Source of the DNA: Leucaena leucocephala
Taxonomy: Eukaryota; Streptophyta; Magnoliopsida; Fabales; Fabaceae
Assembly (NCBI GenBank): GCA_037074615.1
Contig: CM073518.1
Location: 2,046,001-2,110,000, forward strand
Length of the DNA: 64,000 bases
Reading direction: 5' to 3'
Shown here: positions 21,901 to 34,400 of the stretch, one piece after another
Position numbering within the stretch: the first letter of the stretch is position 1
How the letters are laid out: every line of letters begins with the position of its first letter
The notes under the pieces: model-generated
Database searches by the model: none
Told to the model about the DNA's origin: nothing
What the model saw: the letters and a program-made list of their open reading frames with translations, nothing else
Made by a program: the position numbers and the translations under genes

Positions 21901-24900
21901 GTTTTATTACTGAAAGCTGGGTGTTTATGCTCTTAAAGCGAAGTTGTTCTGACAACAGCACAGAAAGTTTCATAAGTTGATATATATATGTTTATCTTTT
22001 GTGGTATCACTTGTTTTTTTTTAATGGTTACAAAGTGGATTACAACAGCTAGCCCTCTAGATGGTTTACAAAAAATGTCCATTGGAGGGGTTTCTAGTTG
22101 TGTACAGAGAGAACATTAGAGAGGCTGATGCGCTGGCTAAAAACGCTTCAGTCTAGATGACTTTTGCACATCTATGATCATCCCCCACCTTTCTTACAAT
22201 AGGTGGGTAATGATGATAGATTTAGGGAAGATGATTGACTGCTGTTTTGGTTCCATTTATTTTCTGATGTTTTTGTAAGATTGTATCTTGATGCTCCTCG
22301 ATTAATACATGGTATCATATTTATTTCGCTAAAAAAGGGCTTTGTAGTATAGCATTTGTAGTTCAGTACTGGTTATATTGTCTTTACGCATATAATGCTG
22401 CTTTCCCCCTCCTTTTCAAGTATCATGTTTGACACACTTTATAACACCACCAACTGTTTGATGTATTGCTAGCCGCGTCTTGCATTCCTTGATTCCATAC
22501 TTTTGAGTGGTAGTTATTTTCAGTCAGTTAGCTTTGATGTGTTCTTTGGAGGTTGGCGCTGCGGTTCTTCATTGTGTAGCTTACACTTCAAGTTCTCGTT
22601 TAATAGCTTATAACTCCTTGCTGCTGGGTGGTGTTACAGGATCCTGCAGGTCTTCTTTCCACCCGTTATGTGCCAGGGAAGCTAGCCACAGGATGGAGGT
22701 TTGGGCAAAAAAAGGTCTTGACAATGTGAGTGTGCTTTATTTGTAAAAACACAATCTTAATTATTTTTTTGCCCTAGTGAAGAAATGAAAAAAAATAATA
22801 AACAAGATGTTTAGGGTCAACTTAGGAATAGCTCTACATTTTTAGCATCATTTTCCCTCTTCAATCACAAGCATCCCAACCTTGTTTGAGGAGTTGATTA
22901 TGTACTCTCATATGTTTGTACGATCAGATTGAGTTGCGGGCCTTTTGTTCCAAGCACTCTGTTATACAAGAGAACAGCACCATCTTGCCTTCAGGTGGTT
23001 CTGTAGCTTTTGGTAGTGGTTTATCTTCTGCTGACAGCCTTCGAGCAGGCACACACTACAGTTTGAAAATTGGTTGCCAAAATGGAGACAATATTGGGAT
23101 AGTTTCTGATGGTAGTCCTGATAAATTGAGTCATAGTGAACCACCGGATGAAATGTCTGATTGTCAGTTCAATGCTCATGAAACATCAGAATGTAGTGGT
23201 TTGCCGCAACAAAATACTGCAGTGGGGGGAAGGACTGATGAAATTGCCAATGCATCTGACTCCCTTGGTTTTGCGCTTCTTTTGAAAAAGGTATTTTGCA
23301 TCATAAGTAAATTCATTTGTATGTTTAGCATTAAGTGTAATTATTGTGATGTGAATCCTGAAACTGAAAGTTTCTCCTTGGCAGTTGATAGATAGAGGAA
23401 AAGTTGATCTTAAAGATGTAGCTTTGGAGATTGGCATTTCTTCTGATACATTAAGCGCAAATATTAATGTAAGACCTAAAATATTGAGTCTACCATGCAG
23501 CAAGTGGTGCTTAAGTGTTTTTTCTTTAACTTGTGGTTTTCTCTTTTATTCTCCTTTCAGGATTCTTGCATGGCCCCTGATGTGCAACTCAAAATAGTCA
23601 ATTGGCTAAAATCTCATGTATATACTAATGCATTTCAAAAAAGTTTGAAAGTCAAATTCAAGCCTGCCAACTCATCCAAGGAGGAAAATGGAATCACTGA
23701 TGGTTCTGATACTATACAGATATCAGATTCTGAGTTGCCAGATCCTGTTGCTGTTAAGTCAGTGCCATCAAGGAGAAGAACAACCAGTAATATCAGGATT
23801 CTGAAAGATAACAAAATGATTTGTTCATCTGGGGAGTTGTCTAGTGAGAACCGAATACAAATGGACAAGGTCAAAGGAGGTCAATCTGAACTTGAAAATT
23901 CTGAAACATCAAACGAAGCATCCATTCTTGATGCAACTGAAATGGTAATTCTGTCTTGTAGTAATTATCGTTTTTGAAGCCTGATTAATTGAATATTTTG
24001 TTGATTAATTGGATATTTTAATACACAATTGTTAATTTTTTTGTTATTTTTTTAATAAAATAAATGCATGATAAAGCAACTCAAATTTGTTTTGTATCCC
24101 GATCATATTAGGGCTCATTAGCAACGTGGCATTGGAGTCACATAAGTTTTGGAGATGTTTTTGTTAAAGTTGTTCTCTTTTGTGGTTCACTCCTTCCTAA
24201 TCTGTACTTGACTTTGATTATGATTTTATTATATCAATTTGTGCCCCTTGTACGAAGGGTGTGATTCTGAACTGAAAGACCTGCTTATCAAATGCTTGGT
24301 CAGATTACTTGTCCAGGACTGGGAATCATAAAAGAATTGTTATGAAACTCTGTTTTTTTTCTTTTGCTCTCTCTCTCGTTTCATAGTCCTGAGCTTCCTC
24401 TAATTTTGGTGGATTTTTTATAATTCACAAGGTATAAAGGGAATGATGATTTGTCTTGTGAATGCTGTGTCTCAATGACACTGTTTGGCTTTGGACAGTT
24501 GGTGATGTTGTATGAGGGTATTTTAGCTATTGCTTGGCTAATTCATTAAGCATGTAATTGTTGTTTGGGATCTTAATTTGGAATTTAGGATTATTTTGTG
24601 AGTTGTATGTTGGGATTTTGGGATATCTTACCCCATTGTGGTGTCCTAGTGGGACTACCCCATTCATTATTAGTGTTTTTTGTGGGGCTCTTGTAGTTCA
24701 CAGGAGCTAGATTGTTCAAGTTTTCTGTATATAGGCATATTATCCGTCATAGGATTTTAACCCCTCATCGAGTTTGAATACTTATTTTGTTGGTTCCTAG
24801 TTCCTTGATTTTCATCCAACAAGAATTGTTCTTGATGGTATTTCAACTTGGGTGTGAGCCAAGTTGTATATAGCTTTGATGGTCATTTGATGGGTTTATG

Positions 24901-27900
24901 GTGTTTCAAGTTTCTAATTTTTCTTATCTGTTTACTTGTTCAGTGTATTGTAATTACAATGTGATTCTGATTGGAAGTGTATATGCAATATTCACTTAGT
25001 TCATGTACTTGTTGCACTCAAAATTTGAGAGGTATAATTATATTTTAGTTTTGACTTTTGAGAGCTTTCCGATGCTATTTGCTCCTCTTAGACGGACGAT
25101 AATTTTACTTTTTTATAATTTTTTTATTTGCGTGTATTTTTATTTTGTGCAGAAATTAACCAAGTCTGAGGATGCTTTTTTTGATTCCCAAGGTATGGCC
25201 TCCTAATGAAACTACGTTCGTGAGATACACGCATATGTCTTTTTCTTGCAAAATTTTTCTACTTGGAACTACATGTTTTTATGCATGATGAAATTTGAGA
25301 TTTGATTTTCATGGTCAATTTGTCTGAGCTACTTATTTGAGTACTTAAGGATTCTTTTGGTTTCCCTATATTCAAATTTTGTTTATCTAGTTCCATTTCT
25401 CTTTCATCTGGTCTATCTCTTGCTGATTTATTTACATTGTGTAACATTGTTATGTAGGGAATGCAGATAAACCTGGCAAAATAATCTTATCTGGTGGTGT
25501 TTCGGAAGAAAAGCTTGCTGATCGCCACCATTCTTCTTGTTCTGCTGCAGATTTACCTGCTTCTGGTTTCATGTGAGCTATTGAAATTGGATATAACTAT
25601 TTGGTTCGCTTAGACATTTGGTTGTTTCAATTCCATCTAATTTTCAACTTAGTCCCTAAACTTAATTTCTTTGTATATAGAAATCTTACTGTTTTAAATT
25701 GTTTCCAATCTAGCCCCTTATGCCAATGATAATCATGATAGCATCTATCAAGCATTGGCGTGTGAAATGGAAATCTTTGGCATGTCACCAATGCAATGTG
25801 TGCTTTTGATATGTAACAAATATATGAATGCAAATTGATTGGGGGTTTGCTGGAGTAGTTATAGGGTTATAGTCATTAGCGTTAGGCTTTAAGGGGATGG
25901 TGAAGTCATTTGTAAACGGCTCGTGTTATAAAGAATCTAGTGTTTAGCCTGTTTCCTTCACTCTGTCTCTCTTTATCTTCTGTTCTGTTCTCCTCTCTCT
26001 CTCTCTCTCTCACCCCCACCCCCTAATCATTGTATCAATCGTCCTGCTTCAATTTAAGGGGATGTAGGTTCCAATCAGCATATTCATTTTCTGTTATGCA
26101 GGGAGATTGAAGGAAACTCTTGTTACAGTAACCCATACATCCATAAAAAGTTATCGCACATTCATGATGGGGTGCTTTCGGAGGATGTTATATGTGAGTT
26201 GCATTAAGTCTTTTCTTTTTCTTTTTTCTCCTAACAATTTTTTAAGATCATTCATAATAGACTTGACCTTTTGCAGGTGAAAGGGAGGAAGAAAATTTTT
26301 ATTTAGATGGATTATCAGTGGCTAGTGGTGGCTCTAGTTACCAAAATCCTGAAGTAACATGCAGTGACATATGTAAGGCGGATAAAGTAAATACGAAGCA
26401 ATTGGTTATGGCTAGAAATATGGGTTTATTAGAATCTTGTCCAAAAGATGAAGTGGAGGGTGAACTAATATATTTTCAGCATAGATTATTGCAGAATGCA
26501 GTTGCAAGGAAGAAGTTTGCTGGTATATTCTTTATCATTGAATTCTTAAGTTAATTCGTCAGTTAAAATGATTCTTTATATCCCATCTAGTTTTTGATAG
26601 ATCATATTAATAAGTGATTGTGCTTTACTTTATAATTGCAGATAATTTAATCTCTAGTATAGCTAAGAGTCTTCCGCAGGAGATTGATTCTACACACCAG
26701 GAAAGATGGGATGCTGTACTTGTTAACCAGTATCTCCGTGATCTTAGGGAAGCAAAAAAGCAGGGCAGAAAAGAGAGAAGGCACAAGGAAGCGCAGGCAG
26801 TGTTGGCGGCTGCAACTGCAGCAGCAGCAGCCTCATCTAGGGTTTCTTCATTGCGGAAGGATGCCTTTGAAGAATCTGTACTGCCGGAGGTCATATATAC
26901 ATGTTTATATTGAATAAAATTTCTAATCTCAAGGTAATATTATTTGTGGTTGTTATTAACAATTGATTATATTTATTTCCAGAATTTGTTAAAGCACACT
27001 TTCAGTGGAAGGACTGGTGTTTGCTCTCAGCCAATGCCGCGGGCCAAAGGAACACTTTCAAGAGTAGCTATGGTTAGGACTTCATCAGAAAAACATTCAG
27101 ATTGTGGTCTGCCAGATGCAGATTTTTCTAAGGAGCATCCCAAATTATGTGATATTTGTAGACGATCTGAAACTATATTGAACCCAATTCTTATCTGCTC
27201 CGGTTGCAAGGTTTGAAGGATGCAAACCCTTTTGATTTTCAGAAACTTAGCATCTGAACCATTATTCTCAATGATTTTATCTGTTTCAGGTTGCTGTTCA
27301 CTTGGACTGCTATCGTAGTGTGAAGGAATTCACAGGTCCATGGTACTGTGAATTATGTGAAGATTTATCATTTAGAATATCTGGGCAACCTTCTATAAAT
27401 TCCTGGGAGAAACCTTGTGTTGTTGCGGAATGTGGGATATGTGGTGGTACTACTGGCGCTTACAGGAAGTCTTCTGATGGTCATTGGGTCCATGCCTTTT
27501 GTGCTGAGGTTATTTGTGCTTCTTTTCTTTTTGGGCCAGTTTTGCCATTTTGAATTTCTTTCTTTGCTTAAGCGTGACATACTTATATGTATAATATGTT
27601 CTAGTGGGTTTTTGAGTCGACTTTCAGAAGAGGACAAGTAAATGCTGTTGAAGGAATGGTATGTGCTTTCACTGAAAATACAATTCCTAATGTTTTTGAA
27701 ATATGTTACTTAAGACATGCAACTCTAACCTTGCCCTTCCCCTACGCTATTTAAATTTGAGCTTGCAGTTGTTCTGATACTTATTATGTAAATTGGTGAA
27801 TGCCAGGAAACTGTGTTGAAAGGAGTGGACACGTGTTGCATTTGCCACCGCAAGCATGGTGTATGCTTAAAGGTAATGATGACATCAAAATCTTCCCCCA

Positions 27901-29958
27901 CCCTTTTTGCTGACCTTATCTTATAGCCATGGGCTTTTGGAATTAATTATCTTGATTCATGATTTCTAAGCAGTTCTATATATGTGAATGCAGTGTAGCT
28001 ATGGCCATTGTCAGACCACATTTCATCCATCCTGTGCTAGAAGTGCTGGTTTTTACATGAATGTGAGGGCTGCAAGTGGCAAGCTGCAGCACAGGGCTTA
28101 CTGTGAAAAGCATGGTTCAGAGCAGAGGACTAAGGTCTGATTTTTTTGTTTACTGGTAAAATATCCTTATTGAAGGTCTGGGATAATTGTACCTTATGTC
28201 ATTGTTTCTCAATTACTCAGGCTGAAAGCCAAAAACATGGAATTGAAGAATTAAAAAGTATCAAACAAATTAGGGTAAGATTTCTGCTTCCATCTCTCCT
28301 CAAAGTTGCGCTTGATACATTTGTTATAGTCCCTCCGTTTCTTTTTATAAGATACAATGTTTTGTCAATATTTGGATTTTTATACATAGTCGTCTCTGAA
28401 TCTATAGCTCTCCTAATTTTTTCTGAATGTTGGTAGTGTTTGTTGCATCTCTGAACATCAGAGATAATAAAGGAATGCAGCCGTTCTGCTCATTGAGGGG
28501 ATTGAAAAGTATATGAGTTTGATAGGTTTTGTGATTAAGATACAATGGTGGAGTTTAATTGTAATTTATAGTCTGGTTTGGAATTCTTGGACAATTAAGA
28601 AAAGGTAGCAATAGGGGCTGGTATCGTCCAGGGTTATATTCACTTGCCTCTTGATATCCGCTCTAGTGCATGCCGAATTCACTTTTCTATTTTAATTTTG
28701 TTAAAAGTGATTGAAGCTTTGAACTCCAAATAACTGGTCTATGATTATAGCTCTATGTCTAAATAGGTTAAGGATCACAGTGATTGTACATGATGATCGT
28801 CAAGGTTACTTTTTTCGTTGTAGTGATTTTCACTTTGTAAAAAGTGTGGGCATGTATTCCTAAACTAATATGAGCACAGCCGCTATCAGAAGCACAGCCA
28901 GTCATAGATGATGCAGCTTGTTTATTTTTTTCAGTTAATCAAATGGCTGGGGTGATTGTGTAAATTCTCTTTTGCAGGTTGAGTTAGAGAGATTACGTCT
29001 CCTTTGTGAAAGAATTGTCAAACGTGAAAAGATAAAGGTAACCCTTCTAAATTATGAACGCGAAGATGTTCTAATATTGTGTATGCTAAAATCTAGTTGA
29101 GATTTCTCTCTATTTGGTTTATACAGTTGAGTCTTACATCTCTGGTTTTTTCTTTTTTATGCGTAACTGTCTCTTTGTTGATGATTAACGGTCCCTCTTC
29201 TGAATATTTACAGCGGGAATTGGTTCTATGTTCACACGACATACTTGCATTCAAAAGAGATCATGTTGCTAAGTCTGTCTTGGTGCATAGCCCTTTCGTC
29301 CTTCCTGATTGTAGTTCAGAATCAGCTACAACATCCCTTAAAGGGAACACAGAGGGATACAGATCATGCAGTGAAGCTGTTCAAAGGTCGGATGATGTAA
29401 CGGTGGACAGCTCAGTTTCTGCTAAGCATCGAGTCCAAGTCGATGTGACCATGGACAGTGACCCAAAGTTGGATGATGACTGTTCAACTTCACAAAGCCA
29501 TTATAATCATAAGATTCCTGAGAGGGTGCAGTTTTCTGGCAAGCAGATTCCTCAGAGAGCTTCCATCGTAACGCGAAATATTTCGGATGACAGTGGATGG
29601 AGATCAAAATCAAGAAAGGTGAATTTGGCTGCAGAGAGTCACTCTGATTTGGATGTCTCAGTTTTTGTGTTTCCCCTTTCCCTTTTTTTTTTTAACAAAA
29701 AAATTGGTTAGAAAAGTAAGAAATTGGTTTTTAGTGGTTGAATTGGATTTGTTCAAAGTGCTCATGCTATATTATACTTTACAGCATCAAGAGACATTTG
29801 GAAAAGAGTTGGTTATGACGTCAGACGAAGCATCAATGAAGAATTCAATGTTACCTAAAGGATATGCATATGTTCCTGCTGATTGCTTGTCTAATGATAA
29901 GCGATCTAAGCAGGATGTATTTACTAGTGAGCCAGAGCCAGCGGAGCACAATGGGTAA
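18943..29958 (+). CDS. Double PHD/extended-PHD chromatin reader (At1g77800-like)
   Basis: Nineteen GT-AG exons join in frame to 1423 residues: 18943-20155, 22640-22725, 22928-23290, 23385-23468, 23561-23944, 25153-25192, 25458-25572, 26102-26193, 26277-26522, 26642-26889, 26983-27210, 27290-27508, 27605-27658, 27807-27872, 27994-28134, 28221-28274, 28978-29037, 29214-29618, 29785-29958. Residues about 267-312 form a C4HC3 PHD finger (CHYC...CVIC...HKKCYG...CSWC); about 326-443 an extended PHD (CVLCPKKGGALKP, FAHLFCCLWIPEVY, FCSKHS). A second PHD (about 1012-1057, CDICRR...CSGC...CELC) and extended PHD (about 1081-1190, CGICGG, HAFCAEWVFES, CCICHR, FHPSCARSAGF) follow. This PHD-knuckle-ePHD layout is the PZP module of BRPF/JADE-type histone readers. 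A basic, Ala-rich helix lies near 910-945. Start 18943 (MPGGRCHRRRK) is preferred over 18910. Nuclear role inferred. Confidence 0.92.
20754..20951. repeat. 76-bp imperfect direct duplication in PHD intron 1
   Basis: Copies at 20754-20829 and 20876-20951 share ACTTATTTATTTTATGACA, GTTGTGGGAATATG and GGGAGATTTTGTAAAATAC, with a few mismatches, separated by 46 bp. It is intronic and no function is suggested. Confidence 0.8.
22014..22336 (+). mobile_element. 3' end of a LINE inserted in PHD intron 1
   Basis: A frame reads VVYRENIREADALAKNASV then stop (22153-22155), which is the C-terminal block of a LINE RNase H domain. The following non-coding tail ends GATTAATACATGGTATC...TTTCGCTAAAAAA, typical of plant LINE 3' ends. 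It lies in the sense direction of the host gene and is strongly 5'-truncated. Confidence 0.65.
25992..26011. repeat. (CT)n microsatellite in PHD intron 7
   Basis: About ten CT units, followed by a C-rich run, between the exons ending 25572 and starting 26102. Confidence 0.85.
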
Positions 29959-31073
29959 AGCGATGGATTCCTTGACTTGTGGAATGCCCATATGAGGCTG
30001 ACATCCACATTATCCGATACCATTTTGCACGCGGAGTATCTGGGCATTTGAGGAGAATGGCAAAATGTATCTGGAAATCAGTGACAGGGCTCCAGCTGGC
30101 ACGAAGATGTGCCCTGCTCTAGCGGGGAAAGTCTAACATTGCTGTACATTCGTTATGAGGGTAAACTGTACAGTGGATGAGCGTTGCTTGCTTTTACTTG
30201 TATCAGAAGGGCTTGGATTTCATTATACTCACACTCTAGGAAGCACGGAACAGAAGCCTTCCGTCTTGTAACAATGCCTGGGAGAATTTAGGGCATCATC
30301 TCCTGTTTCTTCGTAAAGTTGTTGTATATATGATGACAATATTAAATTTCAAATGACTGGTGCTCGAAATGAGATTCATCCAGAATTTAAGTTGTGTAAC
30401 CTCTATTGTTAAAGTTTGTACTATATATATTCAGGCGAAAAAAGAAAAAGAAAAGAAAACATGTATGTGCTATATGCATATTTGTGCTCCTGCATGTCTG
30501 TTGCATCCAGAGTATCAGGGCTGATTGCCAATTGTAACGTAATAATTATCAATCAATATATGAATTCTTTAATATTGAATTTGAAGTGATATTCTTTTTT
30601 AGTTATTCTCTTTTTAATTTTTTGCAATACAACGCTTGAGGCAAGAACTTCTTTTTTGTAAAAAAAAAAATATTTTCATACTTCAATCAGTGAAAAGAAA
30701 AATTGAAAAGGTCAAGGGAGGGTGTATTATATCAATTTTTTTATTTATTGTATGATATGGCACTTGAGGGGGTAATTATTTTCAAATTTTAATCTTTCAA
30801 AATATAAAACTGAAAAAAAATGAAGAGACGGAGATCCTCGGAAGAATAGGATGTGGAAATTCACACGTAAGATAATGTACCTAGTTTTTTTTTTTGGTAT
30901 AAAATTTTTAAAAAAAATATTAAGCTCATTCACGATCTAATAGTATGGCGAAATCTCATTTTTTCTTAAGTGATACCAATATTGAGCAAAGCAAGTCGCC
31001 AATTATCCTCAGGCGTTAATCTAGGTATCTAAGAGTTAGAATGCATTTTTAAATATAGTGACTAGAATTATAA

Positions 31074-31239
31074 TAAAATAATACTCCTTAAAGATCAAAT
31101 ATATTTTAAATAATTGTATGTCTTACTCCTTCGCCAGTTAGACTACAATTAATAACTAAAATAATACTCCTTAAAGATCAAATATATTTTAAATAATTGT
31201 ATGTCTTACTCCTTCGCCAGTTAGACTACAGTTAATAAC
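31074..31239. repeat. 83-bp tandem duplication
   Basis: Two head-to-tail copies (31074-31156 and 31157-31239) starting TAAAATAATACTCC differ at few positions (ACAATTAA against ACAGTTAA near the end). The near identity suggests a recent duplication. It lies 230 bp upstream of the HAM start. Confidence 0.9.
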
Positions 31240-31340
31240 TAACTTCTAAAATAAGACATGCGGTCGGGATGTGACACAGCCCCTTCTAAGAGTTTTTTCG
31301 TTTCACAAATTAGAGGTCCTGAAGACATTAGGATTGTTTC

Positions 31341-31382
31341 GGCCCAAAAAACAGTATTGGGGCGTTAAAGTCCATAGGCCCA
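31341..31382 (+). promoter_or_regulatory. Paired GGCCCA (site II-type) motifs upstream of HAM
   Basis: GGCCCA occurs at 31341-31346 and 31377-31382, with GGCCCT near 31414. Such elements are bound by TCP factors and are common in promoters of growth-related plant genes. Placement 90-130 bp before the ATG fits a core promoter; use is inferred. Confidence 0.5.
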
Positions 31383-31469
31383 ATTCAGTCATGTGCCTGT
31401 ATTCCTTGGCTAGGCCCTGGGAGCCCCGTTTAAACTGGGGTCAGGATCCTCTGCAATCGTGACTGGAAA

Positions 31470-34400
31470 ATGGGCTCGCTGGAGACACCGACAAGCGCGG
31501 AAAACGGTTCGGCACCTGCTGCCGGTAACGGAAAAGCTCCCGCTACCGATGGGGAACCCTTGCAGCCCACGGGCGACGTCGAAATGGCGTCGGAGAAGCT
31601 GCTGGAATCCGATCAGTCAAAGAAGCGGAGGATGGCTTTGCTTCCCCTTGAGGTTGGTACTAGGGTCTTGTGCAGGTGGAGAGACGGAAAGTTTCACCCT
31701 GTAAAGGTCATTGAACGCCGCAAGGTGCCAACCGGTGGTCCCAATGATTATGAGTACTACGTCCATTACACCGAGTGTAAGACCTTTAGTTTACTGGAAC
31801 CTTCATGTTTCCCGATTTGGAAGGGTTAGGGTTTTGGGTATGACGTGGTTGTGCGTGACACCGATGTTGGTTCAGGTTTTGAATTTATGAAAATGGGTTC
31901 GATAGCATAAGAGCTACTTGATTAGTGTCTGTGAACGTGATGCTTGGTATACCTGTATCATAATGGTTTCCAGTTACCACTTCATGTGAACAGTTTTGAG
32001 CCAACTATCGCTTTGTCATTTCACATCTGCTTACCTTTGGTAGAAACGCTAATTAATTGCAATAGTGAGATATCGTATTAGCCTCTGATTCTTTATATCT
32101 CTCTTCTTGGCAGTTAATAGGAGGCTTGATGAGTGGGTGAAGCTAGAACAACTTGACCTTGATTCTGTGGAGGCTGTTGTTGATGAGAAAGTAGAGGATA
32201 AGGTAGTAGTTATATTTTTGCCAAATAGCTCTGCTTTTTCGAATAAACCCCGCGGTTTGGTAAAATTTGCATTTGGAACTTGGGCACTTCTATTGAAATT
32301 TATTTATTCTATGAAAACAAATTACTTCCTTTCATTGCTTTCAGTTTTGGGAGATTATGGATAGCAAGAACGATTATTCCTCCATTTATTGGTAGCCTGG
32401 AATGATTTATACATACCTGCAGTCACATGGGCTGGCCATCTTTTGTGCTAATACCTTCTACCTTCATTTAGAATATTGAATTTGTAAATTCCTAGGTGAC
32501 AAGCTTGAAGATGACACGCCACCAAAAGCGGAAGATTGATGAGACCCATGTAGAGGTATTGAGCTCTCATCTCACATCCTGATCAATTGCATGCTTGCTC
32601 ACAAGAAACCTGCTAAACTTTGTTCCTTGTACTAATGTGTTTCTGGGATACGCGAAGGCAACTTTAAATTAAGGCCTTTGCCTTACAATTTGTTTGGAAA
32701 TGTATATATTAGTTCTATAACCCTTACAAAAACTCATATGTTTGAGCAAATTTATACGTGAAATATGCAATTTCCTGTGCTAAGCTGCTTATATGACTTC
32801 TGTGGATGAATAGTACTATAAACAGAAGAACTGAACCATCTTACTCTGGGGACTTTTCAAAAATGAAAACCATTTTACATCCAAAGAGAAAAATATTTTA
32901 TTACATCTGTTTCTTTCTTTGGCTTTTGTGGTTTTTCAGAGAGAAATTAACTCATGAAGTATGATAAAACATGTAGTTTGGTGATATTTACTGCACGATC
33001 AATTTTATGAAAATCAAATTAAAATTTTATTAAATCTTGACGCTGATAATTGCAGCTCCTATGACAATCTGCGCACACCACATATTTTATTAGACAAATC
33101 TGCATGTTTTGTTCAAACTATCCGTCATCCAGTTGCTGCCCTGTTTCTAAAAGTTTTGTCACACATTTTATATTGCTTCATTATAGGAGGGGCATGAGGA
33201 ACTTGATGCTGCTAGCTTGCGAGAGCATGAGGAATTTACCAAAGTGAAAAATATAGCCACTATTGAGCTTGGAAGATATGAGATTGAGACTTGGTACTTC
33301 TCCCCCTTCCCACCAGAATACAATGACTGTGTGAAGCTGTACTTTTGTGAATTTTGCCTCAATTTCATGAAGCGCAAAGAACAGCTTCAGAGGCATATGG
33401 TGAGCTGTGCCTCAAATACTACTTCCGTTTTCCTTTTATATTTCTTTGCTTTATGGAGCGATTATTTTTTTGTTCACCTTTCTGTTTTGAAGAGGATTGC
33501 ACATCGGATTAATTTGAATAGTTTCTTTTTCTCCTATTCTTGGTATTGGTCTCTCTCTCTGTTTTTTTTGAGGATGTGTAGTTTGCTTCAACCGGTGTTT
33601 AGTTACATGTATTCTTATCAGCACTATAATATAGAAGAAAAGCCTTATATGGTGTTGACAGAATTTCAAAAAAGACAATCAACGTGAGGTGTTTTATCTC
33701 TGCATCATTTTAACCCACTTTCTAGCTTCTGAGGAGCCACAGCAGCTGTTAAAATTTAATCCCGTTCAGCTGTTGAAATTTTTTTATGCAAAAGAATGAG
33801 AGAAAAAGAAAAGAAAAGCATCCCAACGCATACATTTGTGAAGATACGTGTTAAGATTTGCTTGAACGTTTTGAGTTTTTTAAAGGTGATGCCACATTTA
33901 ATGGATTACTAATCGTTTGAATGCATCTTTAGAAACTTTTGAAAGATTTATGCAAAACAATTTCACTTCACGATTGAAGCCCATTCTATTTTTTACACTT
34001 TTAATTTTTTAGATTTTAAATTTATTTTGTTTTATATTGTTGTTTTTAGTTGGAATTTTTGTAAAAAATCTGCCCTCCCCTTCCTACATACTTATCCCCA
34101 AAAAGGAGTAATTTGTAGATTTACATGCTTAACCTGAACTATCTTATATACCTTTTCTTTTCTCCTTACCTTATACATGCAGAAGAAGTGTGACCTTAAG
34201 CATCCCCCTGGTGATGAGATATACAGAAGTGGTACCCTGTCAATGTTTGAGGTACATTTTCATCATGGCTTGCGTTGTTTTGTTATTAGTAGCTAATCAA
34301 TATTTTATCGTGTTTCTAGCAATTGATTTTAAAGATCCTTTTTCCTCTCAGCCTCATTTCTCTTTTAATTGATCATTTTTAAGGCTTTGTTGATCTCTAT

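Larger units (their letters stand above)
29959..31469. other. Spacer between the PHD and HAM genes
   Basis: It contains the 3' untranslated region of the PHD gene (probably to about 30400-30570), AT-rich spacer, the 83-bp tandem repeat and the HAM promoter. No additional coding sequence is seen. Confidence 0.45.

Noticed and set aside
31470..31829. Reading HAM exon 1 through to the stop at 31829
   Set aside because: The frame past 31776 is intron: the GTAAGA donor follows TACACCGAGT, and exon 2 restores the conserved HYTEFNRRLDEW.
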